64,000 nt of DNA from Bin87 sp963665395 (GTDB taxonomy: Bacteria; Chloroflexota; Dehalococcoidia; Lucifugimonadales; UBA3495), in assembly GCA_963665395.2 (NCBI GenBank), contig OY762251.1:3906001-3970000 (forward strand), in the 5' to 3' direction. Below the pieces are notes generated by a model that was not told the DNA's origin, ran no database searches, and saw only the letters and a program-made list of their open reading frames with translations. Made by a program: the position numbers and the translations under genes. This document shows positions 51,226-59,348 of this stretch, in pieces (position 1 is the stretch's first letter; each line of letters begins with the position of its first letter).

Positions 51226-52149
51226 GTGGAAATTGGCATGATTGGTTTGGGCCGAATGGGCGCCAATATGGCGCAACGGCTGATCGCGGGTGGGCACACT
51301 GTAGTCGCCTATGATCGGGATGCAGCGGCCGTCGCCGCCAGCGCTTCCGGGGGCGCCAAGGCTGCGGAGACCGTTGGCGACCTGGCGGCGAGGCTATCGC
51401 AGCCCCGGGCCGTGTGGGTGATGGTGCCGGCCGGGGCGGTCACCGACGCCGTTATTGACGAAATGGCCGAGATTCTGGATCCCGGGGACGCCGTGATTGA
51501 CGGCGGCAACGCCAACTACAAAGACACCATCCGCCGAGGCGAGATGTTGTCCGAGCGCGGCATTCACCTGCTGGACGCCGGAACCAGTGGCGGCATCTGG
51601 GGTCTAACCGAAGGCTATTCGCTGATGGTGGGCGGTGATAAGGATACCTTCCGCCGGCTGGAACCCATCTTCCAGGCGCTGGCGCCCGGTCCTGACCGGG
51701 GTTATTCCCACGTTGGCCCCGTTGGCGCCGGGCATTTCACCAAGATGGTTCACAACGGCGTGGAGTACGCGCTCATGCAAGCCTACGCGGAGGGCTTCGA
51801 GCTCATGCAGGCCAAGCGGCACGAATTCGACCTCGACCTGCCGGCGATAGCGCGAACGTGGCAATATGGAAGCGTGGTGCGCTCGTGGTTGCTGGATCTG
51901 GCCGTCCGCGCGTTGGAGGAAGACCCCGGCCTGGAAAGCCTGGCCGCATACGTGGACGACTCCGGCGAAGGCCGCTGGACGGTCAACGAATCGGTGGAAC
52001 TGGCGGTACCAACGCCGGCCATCACCGCGGCCCTTTACCAGCGCTTCCGCTCCCGGCAGGAAGAACCCTTCGGCTCACGGTTGCTGGCGGCTCTCCGCAA
52101 TCAGTTCGGGGGCCATGCCGTCCGCCAGGCCGGCCGCGAGGAAGGATGA
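51226..52149 (+). CDS. gnd: 6-phosphogluconate dehydrogenase, decarboxylating, short type
   Basis: A 307-residue enzyme from GTG 51226 (AGGAGA upstream). N-terminal Rossmann fold MIGLGRMGANMAQRL, MVPAGAVTDAVIDEM, then DAGTSGGIWGLTEGYSLMVGG and the active-site segment KMVHNGVEYALMQAYAEGF. The short form (about 300 residues, YqeC/GndA type) is usually NAD-dependent and dimeric/tetrameric, unlike the 470-residue NADP form. It converts 6-phosphogluconate to ribulose 5-phosphate and CO2. The pgi-gnd-zwf order suggests coregulation. Confidence 0.9.
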   Translation: MEIGMIGLGRMGANMAQRLIAGGHTVVAYDRDAAAVAASASGGAKAAETVGDLAARLSQPRAVWVMVPAGAVTDAVIDEMAEILDPGDAVIDGGNANYKDTIRRGEMLSERGIHLLDAGTSGGIWGLTEGYSLMVGGDKDTFRRLEPIFQALAPGPDRGYSHVGPVGAGHFTKMVHNGVEYALMQAYAEGFELMQAKRHEFDLDLPAIARTWQYGSVVRSWLLDLAVRALEEDPGLESLAAYVDDSGEGRWTVNESVELAVPTPAITAALYQRFRSRQEEPFGSRLLAALRNQFGGHAVRQAGREEG

Positions 52150-53642
52150 TCTCTCACGGCGCAACCGTCTTGCCGGAAGACCCCGGCGCAGTCACCGCGT
52201 TGGTGATAATGGGCGCCAGCGGCAACCTGACCCACACCAAACTGGCCCCGGCTCTGTTCAGCCTGTACCGGAAAGGCCGGTTGCCGCGGCACGTCCACGT
52301 CGTTGGCGTGGCCCGCGACCACTGGTCCGACGCCGAATTTCGGCAACGGTTGCGAGGTGCCGTTGGCGATGCCAACGCTGCGGAGTGGGACGATTTCGCC
52401 GCGCGTCTCAGCTACGTGCCCGCAGACGTTACCAAGGCCGATGCCCTGGGCGCCGTAAAGCGGCGAGTTGGCGAGTTGGCCGGCGACGCTGAGCGATTCA
52501 ACTGCCTGTACTATCTGGCGTTAGCCCCGGGATTGTACGCGCCGGCGATCACGGCATTGGCGTCCGCCGGGATGGCCGATGAGAGTCCGGGCTGGCGGCG
52601 GATCGTGATCGAAAAACCGTTCGGTTCCGACCTGTTGACGGCCCAGCGTTTGAACCAGCACGTTCACAGCGTATTCCGCGAGGATCAGGTCTATCGCATT
52701 GACCACTATCTGGGCAAGGAGACGGTACAGAACCTGCTGGTTTTCCGGTTCGCCAACTCGATATTCGAGCCAATCTGGAACCGGAACTACATCGACCAGG
52801 TGCAGATTACCGTCGCCGAGGACATCCTGGTAGGGGAACGAGGCGAATACTACGACCGGGCCGGCGTCCTCAAGGATATGTTCCAGAACCACCTGCTCCA
52901 ACTGTTGGCTCTCATCACCATGGACCCACCCTACGCCTTCCAGGCCGACGCCTTGCGGAACGAGAAAGTCAAAGCCCTCAGCGCGGTACGCCGCCTCAAT
53001 CTCAGCGACGTACGCCACAATCTCATCATCGGACAATACGACGGCTATCACTACGAACCCGGCGTATCCCCGGGCTCGCAAACGCCAACCTACGCGGCTT
53101 TGCGTCTATTCGTGGACAACTGGCGCTGGCACGGGGTTCCCTTCTACCTGCGCTCCGGCAAGGGACTGTCCCGCAAGACCACCGAAATGATCATCCAGTT
53201 CCGCTCGCCGCCGCATATGCTGTTTCCGGTGCCGGAGGGCGTGGACATACCCGGAAATACGCTGTCAATCTGCGTCCAACCCAACGAGGGTATGCGGCTG
53301 GAGTTTCAATCCAAGGTGCCCGACGCCGAGTTGGAGATGAAGCCGGTTTCGCTGGAGTTCCACTACGACGAAGGCTTTGCCGGGGTTGACCTGCCCGACG
53401 CCTACGAACATCTGCTGCTGGATGTTCTGGACGGCGACGCTTCTCTGTTCATCCGCGGCGACGAAATCGAGCTGGCCTGGAGCATAATCGACCCTATCGT
53501 CCACAGCCTGGACCTGCCCGGCGCGCCGGCGCCCTACCGCTACATACCGGGCATGGACGGCCCGCCCAACGGCGAAGAATTGCTGATCGACGACAACCGA
53601 CGTTGGTTGCCGGGGTGCGTTGAGGTCGGGTACGGCATCTAA
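52146..53642 (+). CDS. zwf: glucose-6-phosphate dehydrogenase
   Basis: A 498-residue enzyme from ATG 52146, overlapping gnd by 4 bp. N-terminal nucleotide-binding GASGNLTHTKLAPALFSL, the substrate/catalytic segment YRIDHYLGKETVQNLL, the EKPFG motif in VIEKPFGSDL, and the structural core RAGVLKDMFQNHLLQLLAL. It oxidises glucose 6-phosphate to 6-phosphogluconolactone, feeding gnd. The longer frame starting at 51858 overlaps gnd and is not used. No pgl gene is visible. Confidence 0.95.
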   Translation: MISHGATVLPEDPGAVTALVIMGASGNLTHTKLAPALFSLYRKGRLPRHVHVVGVARDHWSDAEFRQRLRGAVGDANAAEWDDFAARLSYVPADVTKADALGAVKRRVGELAGDAERFNCLYYLALAPGLYAPAITALASAGMADESPGWRRIVIEKPFGSDLLTAQRLNQHVHSVFREDQVYRIDHYLGKETVQNLLVFRFANSIFEPIWNRNYIDQVQITVAEDILVGERGEYYDRAGVLKDMFQNHLLQLLALITMDPPYAFQADALRNEKVKALSAVRRLNLSDVRHNLIIGQYDGYHYEPGVSPGSQTPTYAALRLFVDNWRWHGVPFYLRSGKGLSRKTTEMIIQFRSPPHMLFPVPEGVDIPGNTLSICVQPNEGMRLEFQSKVPDAELEMKPVSLEFHYDEGFAGVDLPDAYEHLLLDVLDGDASLFIRGDEIELAWSIIDPIVHSLDLPGAPAPYRYIPGMDGPPNGEELLIDDNRRWLPGCVEVGYGI

Positions 53643-53645
53643 TTC

Positions 53646-53673
53646 GTAGGGGCGAATGATTATTCGCCCCTAC
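53646..53673. repeat. dispersed hairpin GTAGGGGCGAATGATTATTCGCCCCTAC
   Basis: A copy of the GTAGGGGCGAAT hairpin 3 bp after the zwf stop and before the convergent CMD gene; it could serve as a bidirectional terminator. Confidence 0.85.
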
Positions 53674-53702
53674 ACCGTTTACGCTGATACGCCGTTGAAA
53701 TA

Positions 53703-54485
53703 TCATGCGTTGGCGAAAATTTCGTTGGCGATGTCCATCGCGCCCCGGGCGAAGGGGATGCCGGCGTACAGGGTCATGTGACCGAACACCTCGATTACCT
53801 GGTCCCTGGTGAACCCGATGTTCAGCGCGCCCCGGATGTGGCTCCGCAGTGGCCCCTCGCGTCCCAGCGCGGCCAGGCAGGTCATGGTGCAGAGGCAGCG
53901 GCTGGGCAGATCCAGACCCGGGCGGGTCCAGGTCGCGCCCCAGTAGTATTCGCCGGTTATCCTGCCCAGCTCGCGCTCCGCGTCGGTAGGGGGGGCCGGA
54001 CGCGCGGGCGACGCCCCCATGTAATTGCGCCGGTATTCGTCGCCCCGTTGAAACAGGCTATCCGGGTCCTCCTCGGTATTGTGGATGCGGGCCGGTGTGA
54101 AGTCGATGCCCCGCTCTTCAAACACCTGCTTGCACAGGGTGAGGGCCTGGATGCCGGCCGGCGCGCCGCCGTACCAGGTGTCGTGGATTATCAGCTCGAC
54201 GACCTGCTCCGGCGTCAAGCCCACGTTGAGGGCGTTGCTCAAATGGCGCTTCAACTGCACCTCGCGGTTCAACACGATCAGGCAGGAGAGGGTGATCATT
54301 TCCCGTTGTACCGGCGTCAGGGCTTCCCGCCGCCAGATGGCGCCAAACAGACCCTCGCCGAGTATGCGTTCCAGGTCCGGGGCGATGTCCCACGCCCCCG
54401 GCGACGAGCCCCCGGTAATTTGTCCGCCGCCAAACATCCGCCGCGTTTCCTGCCCGCGTTCATAGCGGTCATCCAGTTCGCTCAT
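53703..54485 (-). CDS. tandem carboxymuconolactone decarboxylase-like protein
   Basis: A 260-residue protein from ATG 54485 with two CMD/AhpD-like domains: first LTPVQREMITLSCLIVLNREVQLKRHLSNAL...GLTPEQVVELIIHDTWYGG, second PSRCLCTMTCLAALGREGPLRSHIRGALNIGFTRDQVIEVFGHMTLYAG. The Cys-x-x-Cys of AhpD is absent; Cys/His pairs are partly present, so peroxidase activity is doubtful and decarboxylase-like or structural roles are as likely. Single gene, divergent from the DUF5678 gene. Confidence 0.75.
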   Translation of the reverse strand: MSELDDRYERGQETRRMFGGGQITGGSSPGAWDIAPDLERILGEGLFGAIWRREALTPVQREMITLSCLIVLNREVQLKRHLSNALNVGLTPEQVVELIIHDTWYGGAPAGIQALTLCKQVFEERGIDFTPARIHNTEEDPDSLFQRGDEYRRNYMGASPARPAPPTDAERELGRITGEYYWGATWTRPGLDLPSRCLCTMTCLAALGREGPLRSHIRGALNIGFTRDQVIEVFGHMTLYAGIPFARGAMDIANEIFANA

Positions 54486-54630
54486 TGCGTGCCTCCACAG
54501 GTATGAAGAGAGATGGCGGCAGTGTAGCAGACCCGGCAATGCAACGGAGCCGGCAGGTAACGTCCGTTGCGGAAGCGATTGGAGCGATGCTATAAAATAC
54601 CCGTCCCACAACGTTGCAAAGGAGGCCGCC

Positions 54631-54948
54631 GTGATTGAAAGCAAACGACGCGAGCCGGTTGTGCCACAGCGACTGGCAGAAAGCGAGGACGAAATCAAGG
54701 CTGGGCTGCGCGATTACTCGGAGCGCAACAGAATTTTGGTCGAAAACCATGCCGAATTGATAGCGAAATACCCCGACCATTGGGTTGCGCTGGGCGACAA
54801 CTGGGAGTTTGTAGTTGCCGACTCCCACGAGGAGCTCTTGGTTAAGCTCAAGGAATGTGGCGCCTACCCGCCGTACTCAGCGACAAGGCGCCTGGAAGTA
54901 AATCCGCCACGGCGAATTCCGACAGCTTGGCGACGGCGGACGCCGTGA
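54631..54948 (+). CDS. DUF5678-like small protein
   Basis: A 105-residue protein with GTG 54631 and AAGGAGG upstream. The segment LVENHAELIAKYPDHWVALGDN-WEFVVADSHEELLVKLKECG matches the DUF5678 pattern (a helix, then 'W.a...g.vv..s...ell..l...G'). Such short genes are often paired with a retroviral-type aspartyl protease, as here. The gene stop overlaps the protease start (GTGA). The role of the pair is unknown. Confidence 0.7.
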   Translation: MIESKRREPVVPQRLAESEDEIKAGLRDYSERNRILVENHAELIAKYPDHWVALGDNWEFVVADSHEELLVKLKECGAYPPYSATRRLEVNPPRRIPTAWRRRTP

Positions 54949-55352
54949 TTGCCGCTTACTTTGAACCGAACGGGGTTCCTTATGTGGAATGCAACCTGTT
55001 CCTGCCTCGTCTGGGTTGCTATGGGCGGATTACTTTCCTGATTGACACGGGCGCGGATACCACCACCCTGCACCCGGACGATGCTGCGGAATTGGGTTGC
55101 CCCTTTGACGCCCTGGTCAACCCGGCCGAGTTCACCGGCATCGGTGGTACGCTGCTCTACTACACGGAGTTGGCGGCGCTTTCCTTTGACGACACCGATG
55201 GGGGTACGCAGGAATTCGAGATTGAAATTGCCGTAGCCAAACCCCACCCGGCGACCAACGGCTTGGCTTCCCTGCTGGGCCGGGACCTTCTGAACCAACT
55301 GTACGTAGTGGAGTACAGTTTCCCCCGCCGCCGGCTTTCGCTGACTCGATAA
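54945..55352 (+). CDS. retropepsin-like aspartyl protease
   Basis: A 135-residue protein from GTG 54945, overlapping the previous stop (GTGA, translational coupling). It contains one aspartyl protease motif ITFLIDTGADTTTLHPDDA and a C-terminal GLASLLGRDLLNQLYVVEYSFPRRRLSL, where retropepsins have the 'LLG.d.l' strand. Being a half-size single-domain protease it would act as a homodimer. A longer frame starts at GTG-like codons near 54855 but overlaps DUF5678 by 94 bp. Confidence 0.8.
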   Translation: MIAAYFEPNGVPYVECNLFLPRLGCYGRITFLIDTGADTTTLHPDDAAELGCPFDALVNPAEFTGIGGTLLYYTELAALSFDDTDGGTQEFEIEIAVAKPHPATNGLASLLGRDLLNQLYVVEYSFPRRRLSLTR

Positions 55353-55384
55353 ACCCAACCACGGCAAGGAATGATTAGAACGCC

Positions 55385-56965
55385 ATGATCGACCTACTCA
55401 TCACCAACGGCCAGGTTATCGACGGCTCCGGCAGCCCCGGTTTCTACGCCGCCGTCGCCATATCCGGGGATACGCTCACGATCCATCGCGGCGACGACGC
55501 AGAGTTACGTCGGAACGCGGCTCGCGTCATCGACGCCGTGGGGAACGTCGTCTGTCCCGGCTTCATCGACCTGCATTCCCACGCCGGCCTCACCATCCTG
55601 GGCGAACCGCACCACGACCCCAAGGTGCGCCAGGGAGTGACCACCGAGTTAGTAGGCATTGATGGCATTTCCCACGCTCCCTTCAAGACCCAGGAGGACC
55701 TGCACCGCTACATCTGGCTGGACGCTGGATTGAACGGCTACCCGCCCCTGCCGGCCGACTGGCTCACGGTGGCCGACCTGCTGGGCAAGTACGATAGCGC
55801 CGTAGCCATCAACGTCGCGTACATCCTGGGCAACTCCCCGGTGCGCATCTGGAGCGTCGGCTGGGAGCAGCGCCCGGCCACGTCCATCGAAATCGCTGAT
55901 ATGCAGTCCGTGGTGCGCGAAGCGATGGAAGAAGGCGCATGGGGCCTGTCCACCGGCCTGGACTATCCACCCGGGGCCTACGCCGACACCGACGAACTGG
56001 TTGCTCTTTCCGAAACCGCCGCTGCGCTGGGCGGCATCTACCACACCCACACCCGCGCCAGCCTGCTCAGCCAGGGCTACCTGGCGCCGTGGCACGAAGC
56101 CGTCGAGATCGGTCGGCGCAGCGGCATCCCGGTCCACCTGACCCACTACCGCCAGTCGGTTTCCGGGGTGGGCAGCCATTTGGGGCACCTGGGCCTGGTT
56201 GAGGACGCGCGCGCCGAGGGGATCGACTGCACCTTTGACTGCTACACCTATCCCTACTCGGGCACGACGCCCACTATCGGCCTGCCCCATTGGGCCAAGG
56301 ACGGCGGGCCGGAGCGTCTCATTGCCGCGTTGCAGGACGCCGACGACCGAGCGCGGATGAAGCGCGAGATCACGCCCAACCGGTTGGAAAACAACTGGCT
56401 GACCAACTTCACCAAACCCGAAAACCAAATCTACGACGGCCGATTGATCACGGACATCGCGGAAATGCGCGGCCAGGAGCCGGCCGATGCCCTGTTCGAC
56501 CTGCTGCTATCCGAGAACCTGGGCATCAGCACCGTCGGCCTGGGCACCAACGCCCAGACGTTGTATGCCTTCGTCTCCCACCCCTACGGCATGATTGCCT
56601 CCGACGCCATCCTCTTTGGAGAGTACCCCAACCCGCGCACCTACGGCTGCTTCCCCATCGTGCTGGCCGAGTTCGTCCGCGCCGAACAGCACCTGCGCCT
56701 GCCCGAAGCCATCCGCAAGATGACCTCCTTCCCGGCGCAACGCCTGGGCATCCCCGACCGGGGCCTACTCCGCGACGGTTTCAAAGCGGACATTGTCGTC
56801 TTCAACCCGGACACCGTGAAAACCCTGGCGACCAAGGAAAATCCCAAGCAATACCCGGTGGGCATCGAATACGTCATCGTTAACGGGCAGGTGGTAATCC
56901 AACAGGGCGAAAACACCGGCGCGTTGCCTGGTCGGGCGGTGCGGCGGGGCCACGCTCAAACATAA
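55385..56965 (+). CDS. N-acyl-D-amino-acid deacylase family amidohydrolase
   Basis: A 526-residue amidohydrolase: LLITNGQVIDGSGSPGFYAAVAISG, GFIDLHSHAGLTIL (HxH), VRQGVTTELVGIDG, YHTHTRAS (metal His), and the C-terminal GLLRDGFKADIVVFNPDTV. These are the marks of D-aminoacylase / N-acyl-D-Glu/Asp deacylase enzymes, which hydrolyse N-acyl-D-amino acids in a zinc-dependent manner. No signal peptide. Preceded by GGAATG; part of a plus-strand run with NUDIX and GATase genes. Confidence 0.85.
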   Translation: MIDLLITNGQVIDGSGSPGFYAAVAISGDTLTIHRGDDAELRRNAARVIDAVGNVVCPGFIDLHSHAGLTILGEPHHDPKVRQGVTTELVGIDGISHAPFKTQEDLHRYIWLDAGLNGYPPLPADWLTVADLLGKYDSAVAINVAYILGNSPVRIWSVGWEQRPATSIEIADMQSVVREAMEEGAWGLSTGLDYPPGAYADTDELVALSETAAALGGIYHTHTRASLLSQGYLAPWHEAVEIGRRSGIPVHLTHYRQSVSGVGSHLGHLGLVEDARAEGIDCTFDCYTYPYSGTTPTIGLPHWAKDGGPERLIAALQDADDRARMKREITPNRLENNWLTNFTKPENQIYDGRLITDIAEMRGQEPADALFDLLLSENLGISTVGLGTNAQTLYAFVSHPYGMIASDAILFGEYPNPRTYGCFPIVLAEFVRAEQHLRLPEAIRKMTSFPAQRLGIPDRGLLRDGFKADIVVFNPDTVKTLATKENPKQYPVGIEYVIVNGQVVIQQGENTGALPGRAVRRGHAQT

Positions 56966-56974
56966 ACCAAACCG

Positions 56975-57502
56975 ATGCCCGATTCCATCTCTCCGGACTA
57001 CATCTACTGCCCGCGCTGCGGGCGGCTCCTGGAACAGGCGATTAGAGGCGGTTTGCCCAGGCCCAGCTGTCGCCAGTGTGGTTTTGTCCACTTTCGCAAT
57101 CCGGCCGTAGGCGTTGCAGTAGTAGTCCTCGATGATAATGGTCGAATCCTGCTGGGCCGTCGTTCCGCTGGTGGCAACGAAGGCGCGTGGTGCATCCCCT
57201 GCGGTTATGTCGAGTGGGGTGAGGACATCCGCGATGCCGCCCGCCGGGAGTTTGCCGAGGAAACCGGATTGCAGGTGGAAATCGGCGAGGTCTGCGCCGT
57301 CCATTCCAACTTTCACAACCCGTCGGCTCTTACCGTCGGCGTCTGGTTCTACGGCGAAATCGTTGGCGGCGCGGCGCAAGCATCGGATGATCTGGACAGA
57401 ATCGGATGGTTTCCTACCGATGATCCGCCCGAACCACTGGCCTTTCCCACCGACCGAATCGTCCTGGCCGGATTAGCGCTCAACCGCGTCAATACCCCAT
57501 GA
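56975..57502 (+). CDS. NUDIX hydrolase with zinc ribbon
   Basis: A 175-residue protein: N-terminal zinc ribbon YCPRCGRLLEQ...CRQCGFVHFRNP (four Cys), then a NUDIX box GYVEWGEDIRDAARREFAEETGLQV (GX5EX7REUXEEXGU). Such NudC/zinc-ribbon type enzymes hydrolyse nucleoside diphosphate-X substrates such as NADH or ADP-ribose. It lies 9 bp after the deacylase stop and overlaps the next gene by 4 bp (ATGA), so these are cotranscribed. Confidence 0.85.
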   Translation: MPDSISPDYIYCPRCGRLLEQAIRGGLPRPSCRQCGFVHFRNPAVGVAVVVLDDNGRILLGRRSAGGNEGAWCIPCGYVEWGEDIRDAARREFAEETGLQVEIGEVCAVHSNFHNPSALTVGVWFYGEIVGGAAQASDDLDRIGWFPTDDPPEPLAFPTDRIVLAGLALNRVNTP

Positions 57503-58275
57503 CCAAGCAAGCCGTCATCATCCAGCACCATCCGGTCGAAACGCTGGCCGGCAATTTCACTGCGATCCTGCGTGGTGCCGGATTTGCCATGACCACGGTT
57601 CTCGTCTTCGCCGGCGAGCCGGATTTCGTCGAGTTCGACGCGCCCGATGCCACCGAAACTGACCTCATCGTCGCCCTGGGCGGTCCGATGTCGGCCAACG
57701 ACAACTATCCGGCCCTTATCCAGGAAATGGCTTATCTTCGTGACGCCGCCACCGGAGGCGTGGGCAGCCGGCCTCCGACGCCCGTGGTTGGCATCTGCCT
57801 GGGGGCGCAACTGTTGTCTCGCGCTTTGGGCGGCGCGGTCGCCCCCACCGGCGGCTACCAGTTCGGCCTGCGCAAAATAGACGTGACCGGCGCCGGCGCA
57901 TCCGACCCGGTGTTCAGCAATATCACCATTCCCCTCGTGCCGACCCTCCACGGCGAGCAGTTCACCGTTCCCGCCGGCGCCACATTGCTGGCCGAAGGCG
58001 CCATGCTGCGCCGCGATGGCGGCTACGTCCGCTTTCCCATGGCCTTCCGCTACGGCCCGTCCTACGCCTTCCAGTTTGAACCGCAACTGACTCTGGACGA
58101 GCTCCGCGTCTGGAACCGGGAACTGGCCGGCGACTACGCGCTGATGGGCGAGCGTTTCAATCCGGAAGAAGAAGCCGCGCGAAATCTCCGCGAATTCGCC
58201 GCGTTCGCCACCCATCACGAGGCGCAAATGGGCGAAATGATGCGCGCACTACTGACACAAGCCGGACTTCATTAG
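57499..58275 (+). CDS. class I GATase-like protein lacking the catalytic His-Glu
   Basis: A 258-residue type 1 glutamine amidotransferase-like protein. The nucleophile elbow GICLGAQLLSRALGG is intact, and LHGEQFTVPAGATLLA matches the family. However, the segment that normally reads QFHPE (catalytic His and Glu) reads AFQFEPQLT, so both residues of the dyad are changed. It may be a non-catalytic or altered family member. It overlaps the NUDIX gene by 4 bp. Confidence 0.8.
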   Translation: MTKQAVIIQHHPVETLAGNFTAILRGAGFAMTTVLVFAGEPDFVEFDAPDATETDLIVALGGPMSANDNYPALIQEMAYLRDAATGGVGSRPPTPVVGICLGAQLLSRALGGAVAPTGGYQFGLRKIDVTGAGASDPVFSNITIPLVPTLHGEQFTVPAGATLLAEGAMLRRDGGYVRFPMAFRYGPSYAFQFEPQLTLDELRVWNRELAGDYALMGERFNPEEEAARNLREFAAFATHHEAQMGEMMRALLTQAGLH

Positions 58276-58317
58276 ATCCGGAAAACTGAACCACCTGAAT
58301 TGCAACGCACCGCTGAC

Positions 58318-58462
58318 CAGGGCCTTTCCAAAGTTAATCCGCCATTCCCACTTCCGCGGGAATCCAAGAGGTCGCTGTGTTCGGAATGTTCTGGATTCCG
58401 GCTTTCGCCGGAATGACGGTTTGGGGTGAAAAGCCGCCATACGGGACTTTGGAAAGGCCCTA
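58318..58462. mobile_element. 145-bp miniature element with 16-bp inverted arms
   Basis: CAGGGCCTTTCCAAAGT (58318-58334) and ACTTTGGAAAGGCCCTA (58446-58462) are inverted arms (16 of 17 matches), with direct repeats ACCGCTGAC at 58309-58317 and 58463-58471. The interior is an inverted pair of the ATTCCGGC repeat. Confidence 0.75.
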
Positions 58463-58473
58463 ACCGCTGACAA

Positions 58474-58607
58474 CAGGACGATTGCAAAGTCGGCGGAACC
58501 TCCTGATCCGCTCATCCTGAGCTTGTCGAAGGATGGCTTGACCAGAGTAGCGCATGGTTCGACAGGCTCACCATGAGCGGAGGTACAAGGACTTTGCAAT
58601 CGTCCTG
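58474..58607. mobile_element. 134-bp miniature element with 17-bp inverted arms
   Basis: CAGGACGATTGCAAAGT (58474-58490) and ACTTTGCAATCGTCCTG (58591-58607), flanked by perfect direct repeats CCGCTGACAA (58464-58473 and 58608-58617). The interior holds the inverted TCATCCTGAGCTTGTCGAAGG / TTCGACAGGCTCACCATGAG dispersed repeat. Confidence 0.8.
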
Positions 58608-58617
58608 CCGCTGACAA

Positions 58618-59348
58618 CCGGCCCTTCCCCATTGCAGAACTTCCGTGCTATCATATCCTCACAGGCGATGAACCGGACCGACGCCGCATCACACCCCGAC
58701 CGGGTTCCTGTCAATCACGGCCACCAAATTTCAGCAACCAAAGTCGCTTACCCGGGCTTCAAAGAGGACGACTGTCCCCGACCGCTCTAATCGGAGCAGT
58801 CCCCTCGGCCACCGCGTCCGCCACAACGCGCCATGCTGGCAGGCATGGAGAATAAGAGTAAAAAAAGCAAGCGCATTTCCTCCGGCCGTAGGGCTGAAAA
58901 ACGACGGGAACCCGGTCAATCCAACCCAAATCATCCATCGCCTGCACATCTTCACCATCAACCAACAAGGAGGCCAACATTCACCAGCGCCAGCGCTGAC
59001 TGACCCATCCATCATCCGAACCGGGCGGCAGCCCCAATCGCCTGCCTGCTTGCCTGCCGCCCGTCAAATCCTGAAATCCTGCACTCCCATGTCATTGCGA
59101 GGAGCGCAGTCCGCCTTTGGCGGATGGCAATTTCGTTGGGGCAATGGCGCCCTTACCTACCCGCGCCGGCAACGGCGCCGGCCCAAATGAACCAGCTGAA
59201 ACGGAACGCTACGGTCTCAGTTTGCGCCCGGCGAATAAGGCCGTTTGACACCCGGCAGAGCGGATAGTAACCTGCCACCGTTCTTTGCCGGCGTGCGCTG
59301 GCAACCGTGTCAATCGAAGAAAACGCTGACAATCGGAGGTTTCCTACC
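58618..59348. other. non-coding, no gene seen
   Basis: About 730 bp with only short shadow ORFs. It includes one CATTGCGAGGAGCG repeat (59093-59109) with a micro-palindrome and, at its end, the RBS (GGAGG) of the dienelactone hydrolase gene. Confidence 0.5.
59110..59124. repeat. micro-palindrome TCCGCCNNNGGCGGA
   Basis: Loop TTT. As at 32998, it lies inside the CATTGCGAGGAGCGCAG...GGCAATTTCG dispersed repeat. Confidence 0.8.

Noticed and set aside
51858..52145. Extended start for zwf giving a 594-residue protein
   Set aside because: The extension overlaps gnd for nearly 300 bp and is not homologous to the enzyme; ATG 52146 gives the normal length and a 4-bp overlap.
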